Assembly: GCA_038503075.1 (NCBI GenBank) | Contig: JBCAML010000002.1 | Coordinates: 1,302,001-1,366,000 of the forward strand | Length of the DNA: 64,000 nt | Direction: 5' to 3' | DNA from: Gyromitra esculenta | Lineage: Eukaryota > Ascomycota > Pezizomycetes > Pezizales > Discinaceae | In this document: positions 39,517-49,847 of the stretch, in pieces | Position numbering within the stretch: the first letter of the stretch is position 1 | Layout of the letters: each line of letters starts with the position of its first letter | Made by a program: the position numbers and the translations under genes | The notes under the pieces: generated by a model | What the model saw: the letters and a program-made list of their open reading frames with translations, nothing else | What the model was told of the DNA's origin: nothing | Database searches by the model: none

Positions 39517-39795
39517 TTATCTAAACATTGGGCAGTGGGAGTGAATACTATGGCGGCTGCCAATTTTTTTTCCGAAGTCTGCACATGTACATTCTAAGTA
39601 GACATCATCCTTATCTACATTTAACTTTTCACAGATTTCCTGAGAGATAAGGATTCGAGCCTTTTCTATCTCATACCTTATACGGCCCTGGAGCTTGTAG
39701 TGAGATTCCTGGCTACATGTAGCACATGTAGATGATCCTGAAGACAAGAATCTACAGAAAATGTCAGTAACCGCTGGCAATGGTATATAGAACAT
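39517..39795 (-). CDS. Hypothetical short protein, weak
   Basis: A 92-codon frame whose second half (RYEIEKARILISQEICEKLN, DDVYLECTCADFGKK) reads like a real helix and Cys motif. The first half contains a TACATGTA palindrome and may be intronic. No relative recognised; included only as a possible gene or exon. Confidence 0.22.
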   Translation of the reverse strand: MFYIPLPAVTDIFCRFLSSGSSTCATCSQESHYKLQGRIRYEIEKARILISQEICEKLNVDKDDVYLECTCADFGKKIGSRHSIHSHCPMFR

Positions 39796-40424
39796 GATTG
39801 CAGAGTTATAACCGCTCGCCGAGAAGGAAAATGCGCTGTCACGTGACTGGCGAGGAGGGCTAGTGGTAATCTAAGAACAGAACGGTCTGGCAGTAGTAGC
39901 GACATATTCCAACATATCAAGAAAGGTTTGGTGGCAGAGATACCCTATTAATGACAAGGGCTGACCATTTCTTCTATATGTGGATTGGGTGGTTATATAT
40001 ACACCTCGACGATTGAGGGCGTTTATACCTAGATGCATTTCTCGGCTTGATCTTGTATCATTCTAACATGACAGTCTCGTTTGCCGGTATACACATGAAT
40101 GTAGTTATATTTTACCAACTTTTATTGTGTAGGTTCTTTAGAGTGGCTACCAGATATACTTTAACGTTGGTTTTCAACCTTACCCTATCAACACACCTGT
40201 CGACTTCTTATGCGGATATATCGGATCTATCCCCGGGATAGATTGGTGTTTTAGTGATAGAAGGCTTCCTATCAGCTGTTGCATTTCTATCAATCCTTCT
40301 GGCCGACCAGCACTAACACTTATAATACGAACCTTCTTCTATTCATAGCTTCCCTAGACTCTGTTGCATCCAATAAAATAGTAGGACCTAGAGTAAAGCT
40401 TAGATAGAGGAAACTCACCAAACG

Positions 40425-40577
40425 CTGAAATCTAAGCAGAAGAAGCTCAAGAAAGAAAGAGAAAAAAAACTCACTGAGTAGGACAAAGCAAACAATGAGG
40501 GGATCAGGGTTGATTTAGATGACATATACATTTACCTAGCCCACTCGCAAGCCGAGTCTGATAGAGATTGTAGATAT
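40425..40577 (+). pseudogene. Decayed charged coding fragment, possible transposon remnant
   Basis: One frame reads LKSKQKKLKKEREKKLTE, then a TAG, then DKANNEGIRVDLDDIY, and continues to further stops. The TAG could be a G-to-A change of a Trp codon, as expected from repeat-induced point mutation. The tail of a fungal transposase is one possibility; the family is not established. Confidence 0.3.
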
Positions 40578-41108
40578 ACCTGAAGCCACATATAGCTCTT
40601 ACGAGTGCATCTAGTAGGAAGATCTATGATCATTTAGTTAATTCTGCCGAATGATGAACAAATGCGTTGGCTACTACTCCCATCAGGCTGAGATATTGAT
40701 ACTGTAGGGCCGCACTGCTAGTTTTTGCTGGAAACAGTAACAACCCTCCTCGATTTAGTCTTTGCACCACACGGCCACGTTTATGTGCGGGCGGGACTGT
40801 AGAAAAGGAAGAATCTCATACCAGTTCAACATCCTACCCTACAGGTAGGAACGTCACGCCCAGCCTCCGGGTATGTTCAAACCGAATGAAAAGCGAGTCC
40901 GCGAGTGTCAAACCTAGTAAGTTTGATCTCAACAAGAAAAGCAAAGACTGCGTATAAAAAGCCAATACACCCAGATGCATTGCTACACCCAAAATTAAAC
41001 TCTCCTACAAGCTCGTCGAAGAGCGCTACAATGGAATATACACTAATATTTTTCTAGTGTATACCACCTGCCTCATTGATTTTCACAAATTTCAATCACC
41101 TCGTGGTA

Positions 41109-41550
41109 ATGCATCAGGCAAGGTATCAGGTTAAGGCATCATTTTACCACCAAATATTTGTATGGGTAGTGCGTTAGGTAAACTATCAAGTAAACCATCA
41201 AGTTATGTGTAGTTGGGGAAAAGCTATGCCTTTCCACTACACATTAATCTGATGCGTTTCCCCTAAAATATTCAAGCTAAAAACTGCTTCAAAAACTCCA
41301 ATAAAAATGAACCATCTAGGTACTGAACCTGATAGGGCTGCCCCCACATGCGGGTATCCTGAACTCTTACACTATCGATTTCCATGGGTTAACACCAAAT
41401 AGGTGCTTATAGCCGATTGTTTTGATGGCAGAGACGTCAGGTAAAAGCATCAAGATAATACATGTATGTATGTGGTATATCGAATTAATGTGTATTTGGG
41501 TTGTGTGGCTAATGTGTATGTTTGAAAAGCATCAGGTTAAAGCGTCAGTA
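41109..41550 (+). repeat. Dispersed 13-bp units, consensus GCATCAGGTAAAG
   Basis: Groups of two or three degenerate units occur at about 41111-41142, 41171-41213, 41435-41455 and 41529-41550. Several are associated with a GGTAATGCG-like or TATGGGTAATG lead-in. Confidence 0.55.
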
Positions 41551-42698
41551 ACTGCGCTAATTCGTGCCTTTAATATTTATGTTTATATGGGTAATGTGTC
41601 GATCATGCATTACCACACGCTGTAGGGCCCAGGATCAAAGCCCATAGTCAAAAACGGCTACCTTCGGCACAGAGAATGGGGAAAATTGCTAAACTTTGCA
41701 ATTGGCCATGAAGGAGGCGTAGGAAAGCTTAACCAAGACCACGTTTACCTTCTTGCACCAACCCCCATCAACTGCGGCTACATCGCCGTCCCATATTCCT
41801 TGCTGCCCACAAAACCGTGGCTAACCGAGTGGGTTTCAAGTCTCATACCACTGCTACAGTCGCAACTCAATATGCTAGATGCCAAGTATCAGGTGAATTC
41901 CGTACATGATAACAAATTATCCGCAACAGCTAATAATTCCTAAGCCTAGGGCACCATAAAATCCTAGGGTTAGAGGGGCTTGGATCTATGAAAGACACTA
42001 GTCCCCCTCGATAGGTGTAAACATCGGATGCCAAGCTAAGGAAATCCGTGACAGCAAATGTTACATGTATTTATATATGGTGGTAGGGGTCTAATATCTC
42101 CTACCTCTCGTACGGCACGGGATAGCAAGTTAATTTTAGTGGTGGAAATCCACAGCAGCAAAACTTGCACGTGACAGCAAGGGATCCGGGGCAGTGAGTT
42201 CCGGTATATCGAGTTGCGACTGCAGTTGATTCTTAGAGGCTATCTTCTGAGGCTGCGCTAGCTTCGCTGCTGGGTCGTAAAATTAAAGTTTCCTGCTATA
42301 TAGGTAGCTCATGAGTATAACACTTCTAGGCCCACACACATATGTTCTGAGATTGATTACATGCATTTAACGAGTCACTCGTGATGATTGACTTTGATAT
42401 TTTCGACTACACGTACTCTTATCGATCCATGCCGCCTTAAGGATTGTACTAGTAGTTCCTATGAGCTCGGGCTCAATGGAGCAGCAAAACTAAAACACTC
42501 AAACAGTCCCAAATTCAGAAGAACAGCCGAAGCAGGTTACAGTAAGTTCGATTCCATCCTAGTTCCACGTCTATCATTATTCGGGGTAATCCTAGGACAC
42601 AAAATGTGGATAACAGAGGCGAGCTGCGTTAATCCTATTGTGGTAAAAGTAGACGACTTAATTCTGTGAGAAGAAAGTCCTTCCTGTTAGCTGAGTCT

Positions 42699-42920
42699 AC
42701 TCGTGATGCAATCGGGTATTCAATGATACAGGGATTCTAATGAAGGGGACGCCCTATTGGGCGAGCAAGACTCAAGGCGGTGATGTATAGCACCGCCACT
42801 TCTTTGATCAAGCCATTTATGGAAGTTTTCGAACCGTCTATGCCACTTCTCCCCATATTCGCCCCATATCTTGATTGGTTCAAACCCTTGTATCATTGAA
42901 TACCCGATTGCATCACGAGT
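42699..42920. repeat. Perfect 32-bp inverted repeat with 158-bp spacer (MITE-like or hairpin)
   Basis: The left arm 42699-42730 begins ACTCGTGATGCAATCGGG. The right arm 42889-42920 is its exact reverse complement. Total length is 222 bp. I see no obvious target-site duplication outside the arms. Could be a miniature inverted-repeat element or a local inverted duplication. Confidence 0.8.
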
Positions 42921-44137
42921 ATCCACACTGTAATTTCGATAACTTACTACAGTGCCAAAAAGGGGGGTGTGAGGTAGCGTGCTGTAGGGAAGGGGCAAAA
43001 GCAAAAGAAGAAAAAGATCAAAGGTACAGTATAGGATATTACACTGGTTGAAAGTTCCTTCCGATCTAGATTTCACCTCGATCTTGTCTCCTGAGACCGT
43101 ACATACGGTTCTGCCCTCCTGGGGCGCAGTAGGGAAATGAATCACTTACTAAGCAGTATATCACTACCTTTCCGCTCGACACATGAGTACTACATGCACA
43201 TGTAGTTTAATTTTACACACTGGATGGTTCTGGAGATCTATATTCCGGCGTATACAAATTAAAACTTTAAGTCTGCCTTAGAAAAGCACAAGTAAAAGAT
43301 AAATGCCCTAATCCAGGTATCTCGCTGCTGTGTGTGATTAGGTTCACCCCCATCCTTACTGCCTTAGCTGCTGTCCACCCGTATAGTTACCCGGTAGATA
43401 CTTTAACTGTTGGTGCTCAGTGTCTGCACACCGACGACAGCCCTAGATATCGATCCCGATGCGAGTGATAACCCCTGTCAACATTAAAAAGAACACACGT
43501 CGCGAGGAAAAAATAATCATGTGGCTAAGTTTTTAGAGATGAGTCGCATAAACCACGTAACTCATTTCATTTCTAGACATAGAGGCAAGTAACACAGGCA
43601 GGAGTGCCAACACCAGTGGCATCGGCCTACTGCTTCTGCGTGTGCTAGATGCAGCAAGCAACTTTATCTCTGACTGTAGTCCCTCATGCAAATACCCGTG
43701 ATGGCATAAACGGCTTCAAAAAAGCCCGCTACAGTTGAGTAATGAGACACTTCATCTTGCCCCTTTCTTGATCCAACAAGATTTTATAGGACTGTTTTTC
43801 GGATATTTTTTATGACGCTAACGAAGATTCAAAGGAATACACGTCACTCACCGCCTGGCCTAAGCGTTTTTGTCGCGAAGAAGCGCTGCATTCATTGCGG
43901 CTAACAGCGGGGAGTTCATTTATATATCGAAGCCACTTACCACTATATAACAACATGACATAAAGATAAGACCCAGACATACATTATATGTAATTGCACT
44001 TAAAAGGTGGCGACAGCACGGACTAAATACGTACATGCGCAGCCAGCAAATTCATAATACCTCGGGGGGTAAGAAGAATCTCTTTGCTCTCGGGATTAGA
44101 GATACACGTAATATAAAAACACTCAGGTGATAGATTG

Positions 44138-44146
44138 TATATATAG
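44138..44146 (+). promoter_or_regulatory. TATA-like element of F-box/ankyrin copy 4
   Basis: TATATATAG about 125 bp upstream of the ATG at 44267. Confidence 0.35.
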
Positions 44147-44266
44147 AGCCCTCATTTCCGCAACTCTATGACCAATTCCCGAACCCCATACAACTCTGCT
44201 TTTCAGCCAACAAGACTTGCGTGTTGACCCAGCTCCCTTACTGTTTACGATATAAACTTTGCATCA

Positions 44267-45226
44267 ATGTTATTCCTCAGTCTCGCCAATGAGATTCTTC
44301 TGAACGTTGCGGAAAACCTCGCCGCGGAAGATCTGCGCTGCCTCGCTCTCGGGTGTAGATTTCTAGCCAACCTCCTCACACCATCTCTCCACAAACTTGC
44401 GTGCAATGAAGGTCACACTGTGACGGCGCTATACATTGCAACGGCAAACCATAATAACAAGATGATCCGCTTCCTTCTCGAGAATGGAGACCCCATCCGT
44501 ATTATGCACCCCGGAGGTTTTTACTCCACAGAACCAAGAATTCCTCCAAATGACCTAGAATGTGTCATTAGCTTCCTCATGGAGCAAGGCCCAGCGGCAG
44601 TAATTATGAACTTTGACCAGCTCGCCTGTACTGCCCTCAACCGAGCTATCATCAATGGACAAAGACACCTTGTACGGTTACTACTCGAAAAAGGGATCCC
44701 CACGAACTACATCAACGGTGGACGTTGTGTGTTCGACTTCCCGCTTTACTACGGGGACCTGTCCACCATTCGCATGCTCTTAGACTACGGGGCTAACCCA
44801 GATATCCCTTTGACGTGTTTCGGAACCAATCCACCGCTCCATCTCGCTGTGAGACTAGGTCACGAAGCTATCGTTCGGCTACTGGTAGAGAAAGGGGCCA
44901 ACATCAATATCCAAAACCGTGAGGGGGAAACCCCATTGTACTTAGCAGTCACGGATCATTGCGACAATCGTGGAGGACCCCCTATGTGGAAAGTGTTGCT
45001 AGATCTCAAGGCTGATCCAATAATTCCCGCCTCGAACGGCAGCACAGTACTACACATCTTGGAGCATGAGCGTCCGGGCTCACGCAATAGGTATGACGAA
45101 GCGATAAAAGAGTCCCTTTTCGAGCACGGAGCAGATCCAACGATTATGGATAATCATGGGTTGCGGGCAATTGATCTAGCGAAGAGGAGGAAGAGAGACC
45201 GGGGTGCGAAAATTATAGTGTACTAA
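44267..45226 (+). CDS. F-box and ankyrin-repeat protein (copy 4)
   Basis: A single-exon gene of 319 residues. The N-terminal F-box reads LSLANEILLNVAENLAAEDL. The family signature HTVTALYIATANHNNKMI follows near 50. Ankyrin units include TALNRAIINGQRHLVRLLLE, NPPLHLAVRLGHEAIVRLLV and GETPLYLAVTD, and the protein ends in a basic tail (AKRRKRDRGAKII). Between the F-box and the clear repeats there is a segment with LECVISFLMEQGPAAVIM. Copies 2 and 3 keep the same position, with LPMVARYLVAKGAESVIQ and LDKVVQFLLKKREKSIIV, so this is shared family architecture. A likely SCF adaptor; the target is unknown. Confidence 0.85.
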   Translation: MLFLSLANEILLNVAENLAAEDLRCLALGCRFLANLLTPSLHKLACNEGHTVTALYIATANHNNKMIRFLLENGDPIRIMHPGGFYSTEPRIPPNDLECVISFLMEQGPAAVIMNFDQLACTALNRAIINGQRHLVRLLLEKGIPTNYINGGRCVFDFPLYYGDLSTIRMLLDYGANPDIPLTCFGTNPPLHLAVRLGHEAIVRLLVEKGANINIQNREGETPLYLAVTDHCDNRGGPPMWKVLLDLKADPIIPASNGSTVLHILEHERPGSRNRYDEAIKESLFEHGADPTIMDNHGLRAIDLAKRRKRDRGAKIIVY

Positions 45227-47928
45227 GCGGAGAGGAGAGAACAAAGAAGTGGGAGCTGATGAAGAGAATGATAACGAGGATATGTTAATGTGAGGGATCA
45301 GTCGGGTTGATTTATTGCCATAGATTTTAAGTTTTGGATTTGTTTCGTTTTTCCGATGAAATTTGTTGAGCCTGTTTATTGATTTTTGTGTTAGCTATGT
45401 GATATCTAGAGCAATAGCTCCCCCCTGTGCGCAAATGGAAGAAAAATTCAAAGTGTAAAGATTGGGCAAGTACGCTGTAGTGTAAAATGTTTAGTAGACT
45501 GTAGTCTCGCTAGTAGGCGCTTCCATCCCTACTGCCGTTGGCTGCTAGCACCATAGGGGGCTGAAGACTTCTAGGAATGCTAAGTTGGGAATAGGCTTGT
45601 CGCGTCTTGACGCGCTCCCAATATTCAGCGTCTCCGATCAGCCGCGCCAGGCCTGATTGCTAAACACCAAACTGACGATCTGATAAGATCTTAGACAAGC
45701 AAGGCTATTGTCTGCAGCTGGAAGCCTGATCTTCATCGAGCCCACAAAATTATCTCCACAAAATTGCCCAACAAAATATCCTGACTCTTGAATTGGAGCT
45801 AGGGTTCCTCCTACTTAGTTTCGAGCAGAATAAAAACCCGCGTGTTCTCGTTGCTGGTACTCTGGGCGAAGGAACGATGATGTCGTTCAGGCAATCTGGG
45901 TTCGTTCCGGGGGTCCTTCAGATTTCTCTTGAATTAGATGTAAGGCAACTAAATATAACCTTTTAGGAGTTCTAATGAGTGGTGCTGTAGAGTTTAGACA
46001 AGGTACATGTAGGTATTGCGACACTAAAAATAGCTGCGGTGGAAGAATGAACCAACACCGGTCGGAAAGATTGGTATAGGTGGGCATGAATCTTGTACAA
46101 AATATTCCTCTCTTATTTTTATCTTTCGGCAGCGCTTCTCGATGGGATCAGATTCTTTGATCACTCTTTCCCTCCCTTTAATAACTCAGTCAGCTGCAGG
46201 CGCTATCCCATGGTAGCCACTTCCCTAACGGCTTTCCCATATCTTGGCGTAACCGCTTCCCCCGCGACAGACTTTTCCAGAAGTGTTACGTGGAAATAAA
46301 TATCCGTTTTTGTATAACCTCACTTTAGACAACATCGAATGATCTCCATGTAATCAGATCGGGTGTTTCGCCAGCTGTCAATTCGAGAATCAGGGCGGTA
46401 CCACCTCGATCAACCGCTTTACGCGGATATATATCTAGCGTCGGCCTATTCATAGGTGAGCGTAACTTCTCGTTATGTATGGGATCGAATAACATGTCGC
46501 GAAACTGCTAGTCCGAGGTTACCGCTGCTAGGAACCAGAAACTTCGAGATGATATACTGGCAAGCTTGTATATATGCAACTCATTGGAGTAAAGCTTGGA
46601 TTGTTGATATAAGAGGAATTAGCGATTTTACCGTTTGCTGCGTAGAATTTGTAGGATATGTACTTGAATTGTTTTTACTAATGTGTGTTACTTTAGGTAG
46701 ACAAGACAGATAACTCATTCACGCATCCAACCCTGTGGGCTATGGCAGCTGTGTGTTACTTTGTGCAGAGTCCGTCATTTTTTAAGTTTAGGTTGTTTTC
46801 ACCCTAGCACAACTCAACCTACTTGATATAAAAATCAATTCAGGGTAGTTCATATATACCGCCATCCGCGAGAAGCCCAAGCCTCTCAATCAAGCCTCCC
46901 ATTTTCTCATCAGAGGTCTCAAAGATTGCAGGTTTTGGCTGTTCTTCTGCTGACGCAGTATCGAAATCAGTTGATTGCAGTCCTGGTTCATGGCTAGGGA
47001 AGACAGCCCCGAGCTCTGGCATCAGGGAAACCAGCGGTAAGTATTTTGGCGACGACTCTAGGACTCTTTAGTGCCAAACCCCGATTATGTGGATTGGTGA
47101 TCCGAGACAATTGACTTATACTGGATAATGCTAGTAAGGGCGATGCAGCTATCTAGTTTGAGTTTTTGACAATCGTGAGTAATTATCAAGCATGTATGGA
47201 TATAACTAGAGCCCTTTCTGACAGAAGTTGGGGGCAAAATAGCGAGTGTGGCTATTGCAGCAAAGGGCAGTGATACAGGATCACGGTGCAAGCTGAACGA
47301 TGTAGTTAGCAACAGGGATGTGTTTTGGCTTGGCATAGACAGTATCACAAATCGATCCCCAACCCTCTGATATATGTATCGACCCGTGCATAATGTAGGT
47401 GCATATAGGATATAGCAGATATTCAATTCGCACTTTCAAACCAACCCAAATACACTCTCTCTGGCTAGATCCGGCAATTTACTGCTCCTCTACACCTTTC
47501 AACTAACATGCATTTCTGTGCAGGCACAAACCAGCTTCGAAACAGCATCCAACCACCAGCATATCTGCTGGTGTCAACGTCCAAACGTCGCGTCACGCCC
47601 AAACAACACAGCACATGCATGCCAGCCCCACCAATTCTCAGCCTCATGGTGTTTCTACCCCGCTTCAACAATCATGGGCAGCAACAAAGAAACCCCGCGT
47701 TCCCCCGATCTTCCCCGTATATCCCGGGCCATCTATTCTCCCTTGATCTCCACCAGAGCTAGAAGAACGCTAGATCTAGGGATTTCAGCCCTCAATTGAT
47801 CTGACGAAGGAGAAAGAAAGAAAGAAAAAAACAAAAATTTCAAAAAAACTGACCGACTCTTAGAGTCCTCTCAACCATACACCATCACTCGGTCTTTCCT
47901 TCCCCCCCTCCTTCGTTGGACGAAGTTA
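45227..47928. other. Intergenic, one weak frame
   Basis: 2.7 kb with no confident gene. One TACATGTA at 46004. The end of the tract is the NAA50 promoter, with a poly-C/T run before the start. Confidence 0.4.
46840..47022 (-). CDS. Hypothetical short exon or protein, weak
   Basis: A 60-codon frame with a balanced acidic composition (PELGAVFPSHEPG, MGGLIERLGLLADGG) that looks more protein-like than its surroundings. It may be the last exon of an unseen gene. No relative recognised. Confidence 0.2.
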   Translation of the reverse strand: MPELGAVFPSHEPGLQSTDFDTASAEEQPKPAIFETSDEKMGGLIERLGLLADGGIYELP

Positions 47929-48636
47929 ATGGCGCCTTCCTATGCGCCAAACGCGCACGTCACTATTCGTGCGCCCTCGCTTCAGACTCTACCCGCATTG
48001 AAACGTCTCAACGCATTGCTACTGCCAATAAACTACCCCGAGTCGTTCTACGGCGAGATCCTGTCCTCTCCGATAACGACACAGTTAACAAGACTTGCGT
48101 TCTGGCTACACTCGCCCTCGTCAACTGCAAAGGCAAAGGCAAACGGGAACTCGGGGGTGCTTAAAGGACAAGGGGAAACTGAGGACGACGGGAGCTCACA
48201 GCACGGAGAAGGTTCTGGCGAAGAAGAAGAAGAAGAACAAGGTATCTGTGTAGGTGGCGTCCGCTGCCGTCTCGAGCTACCCCCGACAGATCCACCACTA
48301 GATCCCTCAGATCCATCTCGGCCACCTCGTGGGGGTTCCATCTATATAATGACCCTCTGCACACTTTCGCCATACAGACATCTCGGCGTGGGTACACAGT
48401 TGGTCACATATATCCTCTCTGCTGCTGTTGAGCTTGGTTGCAGTGAGGTGTACGCACATGTATGGGAGGCGAATACGGATGCTTTAGATTGGTACCGAAA
48501 ACGAGGATTTGATGTTGACAGTGGGGAGGTCGTACAAGGCTATTATCGGAAATTAAGGCCAGCGGGGGCAAGGGTTGTAAGGCGACGAGTTGGTGTTGGT
48601 GATGCATTGGCGGCTGCTAGTGAAGTGGGGAGCTGA
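47929..48636 (+). CDS. NAA50: GNAT-family N-alpha-acetyltransferase, Naa50-like
   Basis: A single-exon gene of 235 residues. GNAT signatures are clear: a beta-strand segment SIYIMTLCTLSPYRHLGVGT with the acetyl-CoA loop R-x2-G-x-G, then LVTYILSAAVELGCSEVYAH and VWEANTDALDWYRKRGF, and the ending YYRKLRPAGA. This pattern matches Naa50 (NatE), which acetylates nascent N-termini on the ribosome. The N-terminal YPESFYGEIL corresponds to the peptide-binding YPxxFY motif of Naa50. A poorly conserved acidic insert (GSGEEEEEEQG) lies at about 94-104, between the first strands and the core. The start MAPSYAPNAHVTIRAPSL is consistent with the family. Confidence 0.85.
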   Translation: MAPSYAPNAHVTIRAPSLQTLPALKRLNALLLPINYPESFYGEILSSPITTQLTRLAFWLHSPSSTAKAKANGNSGVLKGQGETEDDGSSQHGEGSGEEEEEEQGICVGGVRCRLELPPTDPPLDPSDPSRPPRGGSIYIMTLCTLSPYRHLGVGTQLVTYILSAAVELGCSEVYAHVWEANTDALDWYRKRGFDVDSGEVVQGYYRKLRPAGARVVRRRVGVGDALAAASEVGS

Positions 48637-49847
48637 ATTTGGGGAGGTCGGGGACCTAGGTAGTGTGCAGTATAATCCATTTTGGTGATTTTCTTTTCTT
48701 TTCCTTTCTCTTCTTTCTCTTTTCCCCTTCTCTTCTTTCTTCTCTATTTTTTCTGTTGGAACAGCACACGGCGTCATGAATTATCCTTGTCAAAGATTAT
48801 GTAGCTATATGCTTTTGTAAAAAAAATAACCAAGTGAGTGAAGGAGGATTCAAAAACCACAAAATATCACTACTGATAGAAAAAAAAATGCCTCGCAGAT
48901 TTTGTCCAAATACCTTCCTACTCATTTCCATGATCCCATCAGCTAGCTGGCATTGGTAGATAAATCCAACCACCTAAGAACATATTACGTTCTCGCTTGA
49001 AATATAGGACATTTGTGGTAGTTGAAACTTTTTTAATAGCCTTACCCATTGCTTGTGATCTGTCTCCCTCCGCTCTAGCATGTACCAACGTTTTGGGTAA
49101 GCGATGTAGTAGCAAATACTAGAGAGATCATAAAACCCTCAAGTTCCGAGCGTCTTCAGAATTTTGTGTTCAGCCCCAAACTGGTACATTGATTACCATG
49201 ATAAAGTATTAAACCTTATACAATTGTATCCCTAGCTATATACTATGTTGACAGTTTTAGACCTAGCAGTAAGATTTCTGCTTTGACACCTAGCGAAATT
49301 ACTGGCTTTTTGATGCGGATAGAAAAAGCCCTCTACCATAAGAGCTCCACATAATATCGCTTCTAGAGGTGCCCATACAACCTAATTAGGGATCAAAAAT
49401 ACGCAAGCTTTCCCCCTCTAGCAACAGTCCTTGTTGTTTTAGGATTTGTTTCCTTGAGTAAACCCTTCAACTGGGTATTCACATTAAATCTAAGTTTGAG
49501 AGGCCATCGTTACTACCTATGTTAGGATAGCCCGAACGGAAGACTAAAAAATGAGGAAGCAATTCAATTTACTAATTAATTCCTAACGCCTATACCCCTT
49601 GTATAAAACAAAGAAAATCAATTTGTCCTAGGTTCCCAGATTAAGCCCATAAGAAGGAGAGAAATAAAAGCAGAAAGATTTCGCTGGACAGCAGAAGAAC
49701 CAAGAGCAAGGAAGAAAGTAAAGATACCGAGCATAGTTGAGATCACTAAGTTTGTAACAGATCTCAGGATACCTAGAAAATATAACCATGGCGATGTCTA
49801 GGTCTATTTTTATTCCAGTTCCAGATGTTCTGAACACAATTCATATC
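48637..49847. other. Intergenic, convergent 3' flanks
   Basis: Begins with a TTTTC-rich pyrimidine run near 48,690-48,750. No gene supported. Confidence 0.4.

Larger units (their letters stand above)
39182..44266. other. Repeat-bearing gene desert
   Basis: Five kb between the divergent F-box/ankyrin copies 3 and 4 with no confident gene. It holds a minisatellite (39241-39442), a decayed Lys-rich coding fragment (40425-40577), scattered 13-bp units (41109-41550), a 32-bp inverted repeat (42699-42920) and TACATGTA at 39714, 41459 and 42062. Confidence 0.55.

Noticed and set aside
41686..41943. 85-codon plus-strand frame
   Set aside because: Looks protein-like in places but has no recognised motif and lies amid degenerate repeats; not enough to call.
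42720..43145. 141-codon minus-strand frame across the inverted repeat
   Set aside because: Includes one arm of the repeat and a Leu/Pro-rich stretch with no recognised domain; most likely non-coding.
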